Origin: Rhinopithecus roxellana
Taxonomy: Eukaryota; Chordata; Mammalia; Primates; Cercopithecidae
Direction: 5' to 3'
DNA length: 64,000 nucleotides
Assembly: GCF_007565055.1 (NCBI RefSeq)
Contig: NC_044565.1
Span: forward strand, 47,255,711 to 47,319,710
This document shows, one piece after another, positions 1 to 11,881 of the stretch (position 1 is its first letter; each line of letters starts with the position of its first letter). The notes below the pieces were generated by a model. It ran no database searches. It worked only from the letters and a program-made list of their open reading frames with translations, and had not been told where the DNA came from. The position numbers and the translations under genes are program-made.

Positions 1-93
1 TGGCGTGAACCCGGGAGGCGGAGCTTGCAGTGAGCTGAGATCCGGCCACTGCACTCCAGCCCGGGTGACAGAGCAAGACTCCGTCTCAAAAAA

Positions 94-132
<39 letters not shown>

Positions 133-140
133 AATAAAAT
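1..140 (+). mobile_element. AluY, 3' half, with (TAAA)n tail
   Basis: The right arm of an AluY is cut by the window edge. It carries GATCCGGCCACTGC, the variant seen in the young AluY copies of this window. The tail has become a TAAA microsatellite at about 91-140. Confidence 0.93.
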
Positions 141-180
141 ACTGATTTCTAGTAAGTGTATCTAAAAGTATAAAATTTTT

Positions 181-450
181 CTGGGCATAGTGGCATAGGC
201 CTATTATCTCAGCTACTTAGGAGGCTGAGGCAGAAGGATTGTTTGAGCCGAGGAGTTTGAGGCTAGCCTGGGCAACATAGCGAGACCACATGTCTACAAA
301 GAATTTAAAAATTAGCTGGGTGTGGTGTCACCCACCTGTAGTCCTAGCTACTCGGTAGGTTGAGGCGGGAGGACTGGTCTAGGGTATAGTGAGCTCTGAT
401 GGTGCTACTGCACTCCAGCCTGTGTGACAGAGCAAGACCATGTTTCTAAA
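181..450 (+). mobile_element. Old Alu (AluJ-like)
   Basis: A diverged two-arm Alu starting CTGGGCATAGTGGC and ending near a worn A tail. It has many substitutions, including lost CpGs, and lies in the intron upstream of the ZNF7 KRAB-B exon. Confidence 0.85.
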
Positions 451-1494
451 TTACATTTTATCTTTACATGCTGCTTGGGCTGCTTCCTATAAATTCTGAC
501 TCATAATAAATATGGTTGCCACTTAGTAATTTATTATGTAGTTTCCAAGTAGCTAATTGCATCTAAGCAACATTTTGTAGTCAATTTCATACTGAACTGC
601 ATTTGCCTGGGTGCATGTTCTGTGGTGCTGTACTTTCCTGTGTCTGTGACTCAGTGTGTGGCTTGACCCAAGGGCGTTTCTTTGTTCCACATGTACTTGG
701 AGAGAATATGCATTTTCTGTTGAGTGTGGAGTCCTGCCTGCATCTGGGGGCTTGAGCTTATTGGCTATAGGCCTTTGGAATCTCTGCCTGCCTCTTTCCT
801 TCCAGTTGGGGGAACCCTGAAGGAAGCTTCCAACCAGAGGCCTTGGCTGGCCCATGGATCACCTGCTCATCTCTGTACTGACCGGCACAAAGAGGGTACG
901 GGGGCAGGTGGCCCCAAGAGGGCAGGGTGCCAGGTGGGCCCCCACAGGTCTCTGCCACCCAGTCTACGGAGAGGGAGGCAGGCCCTGAGGCATCCTTTGT
1001 GCAGGGACTTGAGGCTGGAAGGCCACTGGCTGAAGATTGGACCTTGGAGCTTTCAGATGCAAAATTTGCTCGTTTGTGTCCATTTGTCATTGTTTGTCAT
1101 CTTACTTTGTAACCACCCTGGCCTCTTGGAGCATCTCTGCTCTGTGAACCGAGGGACAGGCCCGGCTCTGTTGAGTGAAACTTGGGCTTCTTCTCTCTCC
1201 TAAGTTCCAGGGGTAGAGGCGGACTGTCCTTTGCAGACTGGTGACAGGGTCACCTGGAGATTTTGGGAGTCAGGTATCCCTTGCTGTCTAGCCACAGGAG
1301 CTGGACAGATCTGGACAGAAAGGGCTTCTGTGTCCCCAGATTTTCACCACCCTTCACACCTCTCTCTCCCTGCAGGGGCTCTGCCTGTGCCTTGTAGCCC
1401 CCCTGCCCCTTTACATTTGGAAACTGGGGAAGGCTTAACCCTGTGCTGCACACTCCCTGTCATGCTGACACTGTCTTCTCTGCTGCACACACAG
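451..1494 (+). other. ZNF7 intron, mostly unique sequence
   Basis: Intronic DNA between the KRAB-A exon, which is outside the window, and the KRAB-B exon. I searched for a KRAB-A coding segment of the usual DVAV...EEW type and saw none. No repeat family was recognised from about 541 to 1490. Confidence 0.6.
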
Positions 1495-1611
1495 CAGGAT
1501 TCCTAGTTTTCAAGCCTGAGCTGATCTCCCGGCTGGAGCAGGGAGAGGAGCCATGGGTCCTTGACCTGCAGGGAGCAGAGGGGACAGAGGCACCAAGGAC
1601 CTCCAAGACAG
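1495..1611 (+). CDS. ZNF7: ZNF7 exon encoding the KRAB-B box
   Basis: This internal coding exon encodes a KRAB-B segment with the core SRLEQGEEPWVLDLQG, followed by a short linker. The 3' splice site is a tandem acceptor, ACAG|CAG|GATTCC, so the exon can begin at 1495 or 1498. The upstream choice keeps the Ala-Gly start I recall for human ZNF7. The 5' splice site is ACAG|GTAAGA after 1611, and the exon ends in phase 1. Joining it to the exon at 5184 makes an Asp codon across the junction. With the 43 residues I recall for the human KRAB-A exon, this exon (39 residues) and the finger exon (604 residues) total 686, the human ZNF7 length. KRAB-B supports the KRAB-A contact with TRIM28 (family knowledge). 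The KRAB-A exon and promoter are not in this window. Confidence 0.9.
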
Positions 1612-2030
1612 GTAAGACTTAGACCCCGTCACAGAGAAGCCCTGGGGTGAGGAGAAACTGCAGGAGGGGCCTCACAACTGGGCAGCTGTGGGTGAGTCAC
1701 GGGGGTTACGCTGGGATCCCTGGGAATGCCACTGGGGAAGCAGCATCCAGCACGTAGAAGGGAGCATAGACCCGTTGTGGGGCTGCCTTGGGAGACGCCA
1801 AACTGAAGAAGAGTCAAGACACAAAAACCCATGCATTTCCGCAAAAACAGAGCTTGTTTTTGAAATCATGTCACATTTTGTTCTATTTCTAATTTTACTC
1901 ATACTTTTGTTAAGCAAAGATACAAACCTATGGATCCAAGTGAAGGGTTAAGTTTGGCATTCAGTAACCTCTCCTTAGGTAAGCATATTCGCTGAGGCAG
2001 CTCCCTTCAGGCCTTCTCAGGCTCCAGGAG

Positions 2031-2456
2031 TGCCTTACTTTCCTGTGGCTGCCGTAACAATGAACCACAAACTAGGAAGCTTAAAACAACAGAAATTTAT
2101 TGTCTCACAGCCGTGGAGGCTGGAAATCTGAAATCGAGGGGTCAGCAGGGCTGTGCTCCCTGTGAAGGCTTTAGAAAGGATCCTGTCCTGCCTATCCAGG
2201 CAGCTGGTGGTTTTCTGGCAGTCCTTGGGTTCCTTGGCTTGTGGACGCATCCCTCACTCTGATCTCTGACTCCTTCACACGGCTGCCTCTCCCTGCATGT
2301 CTGCGATCATGTGGCCATCTCCTTAGAAGGACACCAGTCATGTTGGGTTAGGGGCCACCCCAGTGACCTCATGGTGACTAATTACATCTGCAACGACCGT
2401 GTTTCCAAACAAGGTCACATTCTGAGGTGCTTCAAGTTAGGACTTCAGCCTATCTT
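2031..2456 (-). mobile_element. MLT1-type MaLR LTR, antisense
   Basis: On the minus strand this reads as a MaLR LTR: its 5' part includes AATGTGACCTTGTTTGG, and TTTCTGTTGTTTTAAGC lies near its 3' end. It is diverged, as expected of an old mammalian element. Confidence 0.8.
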
Positions 2457-2755
2457 GGGGTCCTCAGCCCGAACCAGGGCACCCGCTGCCTCCAGCATGA
2501 GCTCCTGCTGGGCAGGCGCCTGGCCTGGTGCTCTGCTTCCCTGCTTTGCTGGTGTGCCACCCACATGACAAGGGAGATGGGTCTGCGTGCATCTCAACTG
2601 CAGAAAGGGAGCCCCTCCCCTCCCCTTCAGTTGCTGCTGGGTTGCCACAGTCACTCCTGCACATGGCAGGACCAGTCCCCACAGAGGCCACCGGCTTGGA
2701 GGGGCCTCGGGAAGCAAGTTGGACAGTCCAAAGTTGTGAAAAGCAGGGCATGTGG

Positions 2756-3043
2756 GGCCAGGTGCGGTGGCTCACACCTGTCATCCCAGCACTGTGGGAG
2801 GCTGAGGCGGGCAGATCATGAGGTCAGGAGATGGAGACCATCCTGGCTAACACGGGGAAACCCCGTCTCTACTAAAAATACAAAAAATAAGTTGGGCGGT
2901 GGCGGCGCCTGTAGTCCCAGCTACTTGGGAGGCTGAGGCAGGAGAATGGCGTGACCCCGGGAGGCGGAGTTGGCAGTGAGCCAAGATCGTGCTACTGCAC
3001 TCCAGCCTGGGCGACAGAGCCAGACTCCGTCTAAAAAGAAAAA
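2756..3043 (+). mobile_element. Alu (Y-like)
   Basis: Full-length two-arm Alu starting GGCCAGGTGCGG. The tail is short (TCTAAAAAGAAAAA). Confidence 0.93.
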
Positions 3044-3755
3044 GTACAGGCTGTGATCTTCCTTCCATTCATATGACCCTAGGCAGCTTCAAAGGACAAG
3101 GAGGGTGTCTGAGCCTCTTTACACCCTGGGGTCCTTCAGCCACCCAGGAAGGCTGCATGTGGGAACAGTGGTCAGGAACCCTGGCCTCACTGGCTCTGCC
3201 GGCTACTCCCATGTTATCCTTTCTGCTCAGCCTCCCTGAGAAGGAGGTTCAGCTATAAGGTAGCCCAGTTAAAATCGAGCCGCCCATTAAAATATTTCCA
3301 ACACGGACAGGAGAGTTTAAAGAGGGTGCTGTGGCAGAAAAGCCAGCTCCAGTTGGCAGAATTAGTTTAGTGGTTACATGTAGCAGGTGGTCCTTACTGT
3401 GATAAAGCATCAACCAAAAATATAATCCCACAGTAGGTGAGAGCTGTTGATTTACCCAGCACTTGCTTGCAGATCCGAGAGTCCAGGGCAGGGTTGTGGC
3501 CTCTTAGATAAAACAAGCAGCAGCGCAAAACCAGAATAAGGTGGAAATGCCCAGATATGTTACTTGTCTCCAGCTGGTACAGTCAGCATCAGATACTAAA
3601 GGATATTGGCCCAGAGCAGTGGGTGAGGGGCCAGGTCCCAGCTGTGCACCCCCACGCTCTTGACCACCACCATGCCCCCTGGTGGGTGGTTCCTGGCACC
3701 CACCAACAAAGCCTTGCTGTCAACCTGGCCCTGCTCTCTCTGCCACTGCTTTATC

Positions 3756-3904
3756 CTTTTTGAGATGGAGTCTCTGTTGCCCAGGCTGGAGTGCCGTGGC
3801 ATGATCTTGGCTCACTGCAACGTCTGCCTCCCAAATTCAAGTGATTCTTGTGCCTCAGCCTCTCAAGTAGCTGGAATTACAGGCATGAGCCACCGTGCCT
3901 GGCC
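3756..3904 (-). mobile_element. Internally deleted Alu, antisense
   Basis: About 150 bp only. It runs from the poly-T side through the right arm to AAGTAGCTGG, then jumps straight to AATTACAGGCATGAGCC near the 5' end of the element. Confidence 0.85.
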
Positions 3905-5183
3905 ACCCTGCTCTCTTATCTTCACAGCAGGGGAAGGCTCGGGAGGAGTGCCAAGCGAGCCCTGTTGAAGGACAGGCATTCTGAGGTGGTGTGGTTGTGC
4001 AGGGAAAGAAGCACATGAGGACCAGGCCTAGGGATGCCTCCTGTCCTCACAGCCCTTGAGCGTCCCTGCTGCATAGTGAAGCTGAAACGGCTGCCTGCTG
4101 TGACTCTCCAGGACTGACAGGAAGACCTTTAGAGGTCCCTGGAAGCCGGAGACTCACCACTGATGATTAGGAGTGGGCAGGAACCGAAGCTTGAAGCCCT
4201 GTAACTGGGCGGTGCATTCATGTGGGGTAGACTTGGGCTGGCGATAGCTGTGGCCACGTGGTCGTGGGTGTGAACATGATTGTGTGGTGGTGGGGACCGT
4301 GGTTGTGATGACCATAGCCATGTGTTTTGGTTGCGTCCTGTCAGGGTTGTGATCACGGACATCAGGGAGATGTCTGACCTCAGTAGAGGTGCTCTCTAGG
4401 GTTACAGAGTAGGACAGAAGCCTGTGCTTACTTGGAGAGTCCAGAAAGAGCACAGATGTCTGGAAGGCCTCCTGGGGGCCTCCAGAAAGTTGCAGCCCCA
4501 GGGAAGAAGTCAGTGTGGTCTTGGGAGGTGACCACGCACAGCCCAGGGAGAAGCAGGGGAGGCGGCCAGGTGTGAATTGGCAGTAGCAGCCAGGAGGCAG
4601 CTGAGGGGGCTGGGTCCTGCTCAGAGAAGCCCACTGCAGGGAGTAGCCATGAATGGCCTAGGTGCCCAGTGCTTTTCTGAGCTCACCAAGTTAAGTCCCT
4701 TGGCAGCTCTTCCAGCCCCATTTTCCTCGTCACAATCCATGCCCTCCATTCAGAACTCCATTCAGAACTCAGACCCTGTACTGTTTCCTCACCAGCTGGG
4801 ATGCTGGAGCCCCTGACCCCGCAGCCCATGGTAGCTACCCACCCTTCCGGTCTCACTTTGTCTTCTTTGCCTCTGTATGGACTTTGCCCCACACCAGTGC
4901 CCTGTAGGATGGATCTCTCTGCTCACAGACCCCAGCCCCGCTGTAGGCCGTGTTGCTCTCAGCACTCTGCCCAGTGCATAATGAACACTTCGTTGCTATT
5001 GAATGAGTGAACAAAGTAAAAAGCATGAAATGAGATCTGAGAACTGCCAAAGGCTCTACCTTCTCTTGCACGCTTCCACCTGGGGCCTCGCAGGGCTCAG
5101 TGCAGCCGTCCTGGGAGCCTTGTAGTCTTGTCATTTCTCTGAGCACAAGGCCTAAGGAACGTCTTTGTTCCTGTTTATTTCAG

Positions 5184-6997
5184 ATTCTACGATTAGGACT
5201 GAAAATGAGCAGTCCTGTGAGGACATGGACATCCTAAAATCGGAATCCTATGGGACAGTCATCAGAATCTCCCCACAGGACTTTCCTCAGAATCCTGGCT
5301 TTGGAGACGTTTCTGATTCTGAGGTCTGGTTAGACAGTCATTTGGGCAGTCCTGGGCTGAGAGAGATAGGCTCTACCTTCCAGAATAACTGTTTCAATGA
5401 GGAGACTGTGGTTCCCAAGACCTTCATCAAGGACGCTGCCCAGGGATGTAAGGAGCTGGGAAGCAGCATCCTGGATTGTCAGCCTCTTGAAAGTCAGAGA
5501 GAGAGTGCAGAAGGGACGTCCCAGAGATGCGAGGGGTGTGGCAAAGGCTTCAGAGCCACTTCAGACATTGCTCTGCACTGGGAAATTAATACACAGAAAA
5601 TTAGCAGATGTCAAGAATGCCAAAAAAAGTTATCTGACTGCTTGCAGGGGAAACATCCAAATAACTGTCATGGAGAGAAGCCGTACAAATGTGCAGAGTG
5701 TGGGAAAGTCTTCAGGCTCTGCTCGCAGCTTAATCAGCATCAGAGAATCCACACAGGAGAGAAACCCTTTAAATGCACTGAGTGTGGAAAAGCCTTCCGC
5801 CTGAGCTCAAAACTTATTCAGCATCAAAGAATTCACACTGGGGAGAAGCCCTACAGATGTGAGGAATGTGGAAAAGCCTTTGGTCAGAGCTCAAGCCTCA
5901 TCCATCATCAGAGAATCCACACAGGAGAGAGGCCCTATGGTTGTCGTGAATGTGGGAAAGCCTTCAGTCAGCAGTCGCAGCTGGTCAGACACCAGAGAAC
6001 TCACACTGGGGAGAGGCCCTACCCTTGCAAGGAGTGTGGGAAGGCCTTCAGCCAGAGCTCCACCCTAGCCCAGCATCAAAGGATGCACACTGGGGAGAAG
6101 GCTCAAATTCTAAGAGCCTCAGACAGTCCAAGCCTTGCTGCACATCAGAGAATTCACGCTGTAGAGAAACCATTTAAGTGTGATGAGTGTGGGAAAGCTT
6201 TTAGGTGGATCTCTCGCCTGAGTCAGCATCAGCTGATTCACACTGGAGAGAAGCCTTATAAATGCAACAAGTGTACGAAAGCCTTTGGTTGTAGTTCACG
6301 ACTTATTCGCCATCAGAGAACTCACACTGGAGAAAAACCATTTAAATGTGATGAGTGTGGCAAAGGCTTTGTTCAGGGCTCACACCTTATTCAGCATCAG
6401 CGAATCCACACTGGAGAGAAACCCTATGTGTGTAATGACTGTGGAAAAGCCTTCAGTCAGAGTTCCAGCCTTATTTACCATCAGAGAATCCATAAAGGAG
6501 AGAAGCCCTATGAATGCCTCCAGTGCGGAAAAGCCTTCAGCATGAGCACACAGCTTACAATACATCAAAGGGTTCACACTGGAGAGAGGCCCTATAAATG
6601 TAACGAGTGTGGGAAAGCCTTCAGTCAAAACTCAACCCTTTTCCAGCACCAGATAATTCATGCAGGAGTGAAGCCCTATGAGTGCAGTGAATGTGGAAAA
6701 GCCTTCAGCCGGAGCTCGTATCTTATTGAACACCAGAGAATACATACTAGGGCCCAGTGGTTTTACGAGTATGGGAATGCCCTGGAAGGGTCCACCTTTG
6801 TGAGCCGTAAAAAGGTAAATACTATAAAGAAACTGCATCAGTGTGAAGACTGTGAGAAAATATTTAGGTGGCGTTCACACCTAATTATACACCAGAGAAT
6901 TCACACTGGGGAGAAGCCTTATAAATGCAATGACTGTGGCAAAGCTTTTAATCGGAGCTCACGGCTTACCCAGCATCAAAAAATTCACATGGGATAA
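5184..6997 (+). CDS. ZNF7: ZNF7 terminal exon: C2H2 zinc-finger array
   Basis: The last coding exon begins after TTTATTTCAG and ends at TAA 6995-6997. It corresponds to residues 83-686 of a KRAB zinc-finger transcription regulator. The spacer (about residues 83-197) contains acidic stretches. Degenerate finger-like units follow at about residues 198-250. Fourteen intact C2H2 fingers then run from residue 252 to the end, mostly joined by TGEKPY/F or TGERPY linkers. One unit (codons near 6097-6165) has lost both cysteines but keeps its histidines. Another near 6750-6835 has lost all zinc ligands. The array is therefore split into blocks of 5, 7 and 2 working fingers. The product should bind DNA in the nucleus and act through TRIM28; its target is not inferable here. 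The reading frame is open throughout and matches human ZNF7 as I remember it almost residue for residue. Confidence 0.96.
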
Positions 6998-7500
6998 ACC
7001 ACTTACGTATAAATGTGTATATATGTGAATAAACCTACAGCCTTAACTTACTTATTTTATATGGGATCATTTATACTGACAAACATGTAGAATGTTGGTA
7101 AAGATTCAGAATTACTCTCAAAAAAATCCAACATAAGGCCGGGCGTGGTGGTTCACGCCTGTCATCCCAGCACTTTGGGAGGCCGAGGTGGGTGGATCAC
7201 GAGGTCAGGAGATCAAGACCATCCTGGCTAACACAGTGAAACCCCGTCTCTACTAAAATTTAGCTGGGTGTGGTGGCGGGCACCTGTGTTCCCAGCTACT
7301 CGGGAGGCTGAGGCAGGAGAATGGCATCAACCCTGGAGGCAGAGCTTGCAGTGAGCTGAGATCGTGCCACTGCGCTTCAGCCTAGGCAACAGAGCGAGAC
7401 TCCGTCTCAAAAAAAAAATCCAACTTCATATAAAATGCATGTTAATTTGCTGAAATGTTTGACCTTAACCTGTTCAATAAAGCCTGTATCCCTCACACCC
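6998..7500 (+). other. ZNF7: ZNF7 3' UTR with two poly(A) signals
   Basis: AATAAA at 7028-7033 lies only about 30 nt after the stop. A second AATAAA at 7476-7481 follows an inserted AluY. Which signal is used cannot be told from sequence. A short 3' UTR would exclude the Alu and a long one would include it. Confidence 0.65.
7137..7418 (+). mobile_element. AluY in ZNF7 3' UTR
   Basis: The element is flanked by a short duplication of AAAAAATCCAAC, upstream near 7120-7132 and downstream after the A tail. The central A-rich linker is shortened (ACTAAAATTTAGCTGGG). Confidence 0.93.
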
Positions 7501-7636
7501 AGGGTGCAGTCTGCAGTTTGAGTTCACAGGTCCCTGTGAAGGAGGAAGCAGCACAAGGAAGGCTCTACAAACACTGCTAGACTTAGTAGGTTAAAATAAT
7601 TTACCTCAACTGTTTCCCCTTAAGGATCAATGGCTC

Positions 7637-7942
7637 GGCTGGGCGCGGTGGCTCAAGCCTGTAATCCCAGCACTTTGGGAGGCCGAGACGGGCGGATCAC
7701 GAGGTCAGGAGATCGAGACCATCCTGGCTAACATGGTGAAACCCCGTCTCTACTAAAAAATACAAAAATCTAGCCGGGCGAGGTGGTGGGCGCCTGTAGT
7801 CCCAGCTACTCGGGAGGCTGAGGCAGGAGAATGGCGTAAACACGGGAGGTGGAGCTTGCAGTGAGCTGAGATCCGGCCACTGCACTTCAGCCTGGGCGAC
7901 AAAGCAAGACTCCGTCTCAAAAAAACAAAAAACAAACAAAAA
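7637..7942 (+). mobile_element. Young AluY, Old World monkey type
   Basis: It carries GGCTCAAGCCTG, GAGACGGGCGGATCAC and ATCCGGCCACTGC. The target duplication CAATGGCTC flanks it on both sides. Confidence 0.95.
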
Positions 7943-8189
7943 CAATGGCTCACACTGGCTTCAACAATAAGGAAATGCATTAGCTCATGTTGGAGGAGGT
8001 CCAGGAGTGCCTAGAATTCCAACTTCACATTAGATCCTTATCTTAGAACTTAACCCAGCCACCCAGGACCAAACGGCCCAGCCCTATCCCCTTCTTCAGA
8101 GAGGCAGGCTGGGCTAGCAGGTACACACCATCACTGCTGGTGCGGTTGGCATTCATGGAGCACATACCAGTGCCAGGCACAGAAGCAAG

Positions 8190-8390
8190 GTGTCACAGCA
8201 CGGGTTCTGAGGTCACACTTGTGCCCCAGGGGCTTGCTGTGTGACCCAGGACATCATTGCCCTCCCTGAAACTCGGAGCCTTATTTGTGTATCTGAAAAC
8301 ATGCACTGTGAGAGGGCACTGAGAGGAAACAATGTAGAACACGTCTCACCGTGCCTGTCAGAGAACGAGCACTCAAGTGAATGCTAGTAC
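8190..8390 (+). mobile_element. MIR fragment
   Basis: Recognisable core GCTGTGTGACCCAGGACATC and downstream order match an old MIR SINE. It is strongly diverged. Confidence 0.65.
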
Positions 8391-8548
8391 ACCCACCCCT
8401 GTCCATGCCAGTGTCTCCAGCACACCCATGTGTGCACAGACCCTCAGGCTGATGACTATCTTGTACCGGCGCAGTTGCCCCACTTTTTTTGCGGGGGGGA
8501 GGGCAGAATGTGGTAAGGAGGAAATACAGTGGAGAAAAAGAAAAAATG

Positions 8549-8842
8549 GGCCAGGCATGGTGACTCACACCTGTAATCCCAGCACTTTGGGAGGCCAAGG
8601 TGGGTGGATCACGAGGTCAGGAGATCGAGACCATCCTGGCTAACACGGTCAAACCCCATCTCTACTAAAAATACAAAAAAATTAGCCGGGTGCGGTGGCG
8701 GGCGCCTGTAGTCCCAGCTACTCAGGAGGCTGAGGCAGGAGAATGGCGTGAACCTGGGAGGCGGAGCTTGCAGTGAGCCGAGATCGCGCCACTGCACTCC
8801 AGCCTGGGTGACAGAGTGAGACTCCATCTCAAAAAATAAAAA
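8549..8842 (+). mobile_element. AluY
   Basis: Full-length, starting GGCCAGGCATGG and ending CTCAAAAAATAAAAAG. Confidence 0.93.
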
Positions 8843-9440
8843 GACGGAAAGGGGATGGAAAGAAGCGGTTGGGAAACCTGGGGAGAAGAACCTGAGGAGA
8901 AGGGGTGAGGAGAGGGAGTGGGGAAAAAAGATGGTGGGAAGAAAAGATGTTCGATGGCCGGGCGCGGTTGCTCAAGCCTGTAATCCCAGCACTTTGGGAG
9001 GCTGAGACGGGTGGATCACGAGGTCAGGAGATAGAGACCATCCTGGCTAACCCGGTGAAACCCCGTCTCTACTAAAAATACAAAAAACTAGCCGGGCGAG
9101 GTGGCGGGCACCTGTAGTCCCAGCTACTCGGGAGGCTGAGGCAGAAGAATGGCGTAAACCCGGGAGGCGGAGCTTGCAGTGAGCTGAGATCCGGCCACTG
9201 CACTCCAGCCTGGGCGACAGAGCGAGACTCCGTCTCAAAAAAAAAAAAAAAAAAAGATGTTCGAGTGAAGAACTTGGGGTGAGGGAGTGGGGAAGGAAGA
9301 AGGTGGCAGAGTGGGGAAGGAGGACTCGGGAGAACTTGGGGAGAGGAAGTGGGGGAAAACGATGGTAGGGAAAAGAACTTTAGCTGCAGTAGGGGCAGAC
9401 CAGCAGACCGTAGGGCAAAAGGACAGATGGGAGGAGAAGC
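8843..9440 (+). repeat. Purine-rich imperfect repeat split by an Alu
   Basis: Almost all A/G sequence built from variants of GAACTTGGGG...GAGTGGGGAAG. Roughly three loose units can be seen, at 8860-8955 and 9257-9380. An AluY sits inside it. Confidence 0.6.
8956..9251 (+). mobile_element. Young AluY with 13-bp target duplication
   Basis: AAAAGATGTTCGA occurs at 8942-8954 and again at 9252-9264, bracketing the element. It has the monkey-type variants listed in the summary. Confidence 0.95.
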
Positions 9441-11571
9441 AGGATCAGGGAGGAGAACCCCAGTTGCTCCACTTTACAGGTCTGGATGTAATTTATGCTG
9501 TGGGACAGCTTTCCTTAAAACTCAGCCTGAAACAAAAACTGCCAAGAACTGAGGGGCTGAGATTTTATTCTTTGTAGAAGCTCACGAGAAATCCTGTAGC
9601 TGCTCCATCTAGGAGGGGACGGCAGGCAGATTACTCACCGTGGTTGTCAGGGCCCTATCAGTTACCTTTGTCCACCATTCCCATGACGCAGAGGCCCAGC
9701 AGGTGCAGGCACAGCTGAGAAATCTGGAGGTGAGGAGTGAGCCTGCTCTGTTGGGAGCTGGGGGGCCATTACCTTACCCTTCAGGTTTTCTGCTGCCAAC
9801 ACAACCTTGAGAAGTGACCCAGGTGGAGCATGGTGGGGGTTCTTGGCACATGCAGGAACATGGAGGTGTGACTGATGGCAGGTGGCTTGCAGTAATCTGC
9901 TCAAGGTATGATGCTTTTTTGCTGAAATTGAATTTTCATGTGAATCTGCTGCTCAACCCTAATCTAATAGGCTGGCACCTTGTCCATTTGATTTTCTCAC
10001 ACAGCATCTAATTAAGGCTGATATTCACAGGCATGAGGCCAACAGCAAGACCTCAAGCCTGTCTCCACAGTCCTGGTCATTCAGGTATGAAGGAGTTCCG
10101 GGGGAACCTGCTGATTTTTGGTGCCACTGCCAATAATTACACAGAAATATTTGGGCCCCAAAGGCCCCCATCCCCAGTGGAGGGACACTTTGTGATCCCT
10201 TCCTCCCAAACATGTGGCCTAGAGGGACACAGGTCACGCCAGGGCTTGTGACTGCTGGCTTGGGTCATGCCGCACTGGTTAGGCATCATGGCAGGGTCAC
10301 TGAGACGTTGCAGCCTCAGCTGCCTAACCCAAGAGCAACTTGGGAATTTGTATCAGGTTGAAACAGGTTGTGCTGGTCCATGTGTTTGCAAGTTCCAGAG
10401 CTTTCCCTGGTGGCAAAGGACACAGCAGAGTCCAGGGTGCTTGTGTCCCCATGAGTTTCGTCTTTACAGCCTGTGGACAGGGATCTGACCCCTTGGTCGG
10501 CCTGAGTGACCACCAGCTGCTGCTGCTTAGCTCAACACGCTGCGAGTGTGTTCCCAGACTACAGTGCTGCTCCTGGGGGCAAAGCCCTGACTGGTGACCT
10601 CCCACCTGCCCCTTCAGGGGCTCCTCCCGGTATGCAAGGGCGATGGTGCTCTTTACAGCCATGAAATCAGTGTCCACTGTAACTCTGCCTCTTCTCCAGC
10701 CACGCCCTACCCACACTGGAACTTCTGTACATGCCGAGTATGTGTGCAACGTCCCTGCCTTGGGCTGCGTGGCTGCTGATGAGGGTCTTGGCAGGTAATG
10801 TGCTTAGCCAGCTGGTCGCCTTCAGGTCTAGCACAGGCATTGCTTTTTCTCTACTTCAGGCTTTCTGGGCTGCCCAACCATGGGACAAGAGCCAAGGCAT
10901 CCACATGCACCACCTGCAGCTCCTGTTCCTGGCCTTCCGAACCCTGCTCTCAAAGACTCTGACCCTGCCTCCTCCTGGGCTCTCGTCATCTCCTCTTGGC
11001 CACTTCCTGGTTCATGATCAGGACAAAAGGAGGGGAACATCAGCCATATGGATGGTCTGAAAATTCCAGATTCTGCGCTAACCACACTGCTGTGTTCTTT
11101 CCACTAACAGCAACCAGCCAAAAGGGCTTCATGCTGCTTCAGCACCTGGATTCTCTCTGGACTGACATGGTCCTAGATCAGGGGTGGCAAACCAGGCAAA
11201 CCATTTGCAGCTTTTTACGTTTCTGAATGGTTGGGGAGAAAATAAGAGACTTGTGACATTTGAAGACTATGTGAAAATCAAATTTGTGCACAGTGTCCCT
11301 GGGCTTGGTGATGCCCAGGTGTCTTCATGGAGCCTCTGGCAGCTTTCCTGTTGCAGCAGTGTTTACCACACCAGCCAGAGCACCTTAACTTGGAAAATAA
11401 CTTCATGCCTTCCAGCCACTGAAGGATTATTTTTTCCTCTCAGCCCTTAGTGGTTTCTTCACCTAAATGTCACGGTACAACTGAGAATAAGGCAACTGGG
11501 TCAGTTCAACAGAAGTAAACCTAAAGTCCAACAATCCAGGTTAGACATTAGCCACGGAGGGATGGGAGTCC
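9441..11571. other. Intergenic unique sequence
   Basis: There is no convincing coding exon, RNA gene or recognisable recent repeat here. Short open frames on both strands lack splice context and domain content. Weak resemblance to very old repeats cannot be excluded by eye. Confidence 0.5.
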
Positions 11572-11881
11572 TTTTTTTTTTTCGAGATGGAGTCTCCCTC
11601 TGTCCCCCAGGCTGGAGTGCAGTGGCGCGATCTCGGCTCACTGCAAGCTTCGCCTCCTGGGTTCATACCATTCTCCTGCCTCAGCCTCCTTAGAAGCTGG
11701 GACTACAGGTGCCTGCTACCACGCCCGGCTAATTTTTTTTTTTTTTTTTTTTTGTATTTTTCGTAGAGATGGGGTTTCACCGTGTTAGCCAGGATGGTCT
11801 CGATCTCCTGACCTCAGGTGATCCACCCGCCTTGGCCTCCCAGAGTGCTGGGATGACAGGTGTGAGTCACCGCGCCTGGCT
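11572..11881 (-). mobile_element. AluY-like, antisense
   Basis: Full-length inverted Alu. The central linker has grown to an 18-T run near 11735-11753. Confidence 0.93.

Larger units (their letters stand above)
1612..5183 (+). other. ZNF7 intron between KRAB-B and finger exons
   Basis: The intron starts GTAAGA and ends TTTATTTCAG. It contains an antisense MLT1 LTR (2031-2456), an Alu (2756-3043) and an internally deleted antisense Alu (3756-3904). The 3' part, around 4960-5015, resembles the terminal part of an L2 element (TGAATGAGTGAAC). No other coding exon was found. Confidence 0.8.

Noticed and set aside
1..1494. Search for the ZNF7 KRAB-A exon
   Set aside because: No DVAV...EEW-type coding segment with splice sites was found. 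It must lie upstream of the window.
5397..6628. Alternative frames inside the ZNF7 finger exon
   Set aside because: Periodic shadows of the finger repeat in other frames and on the opposite strand.
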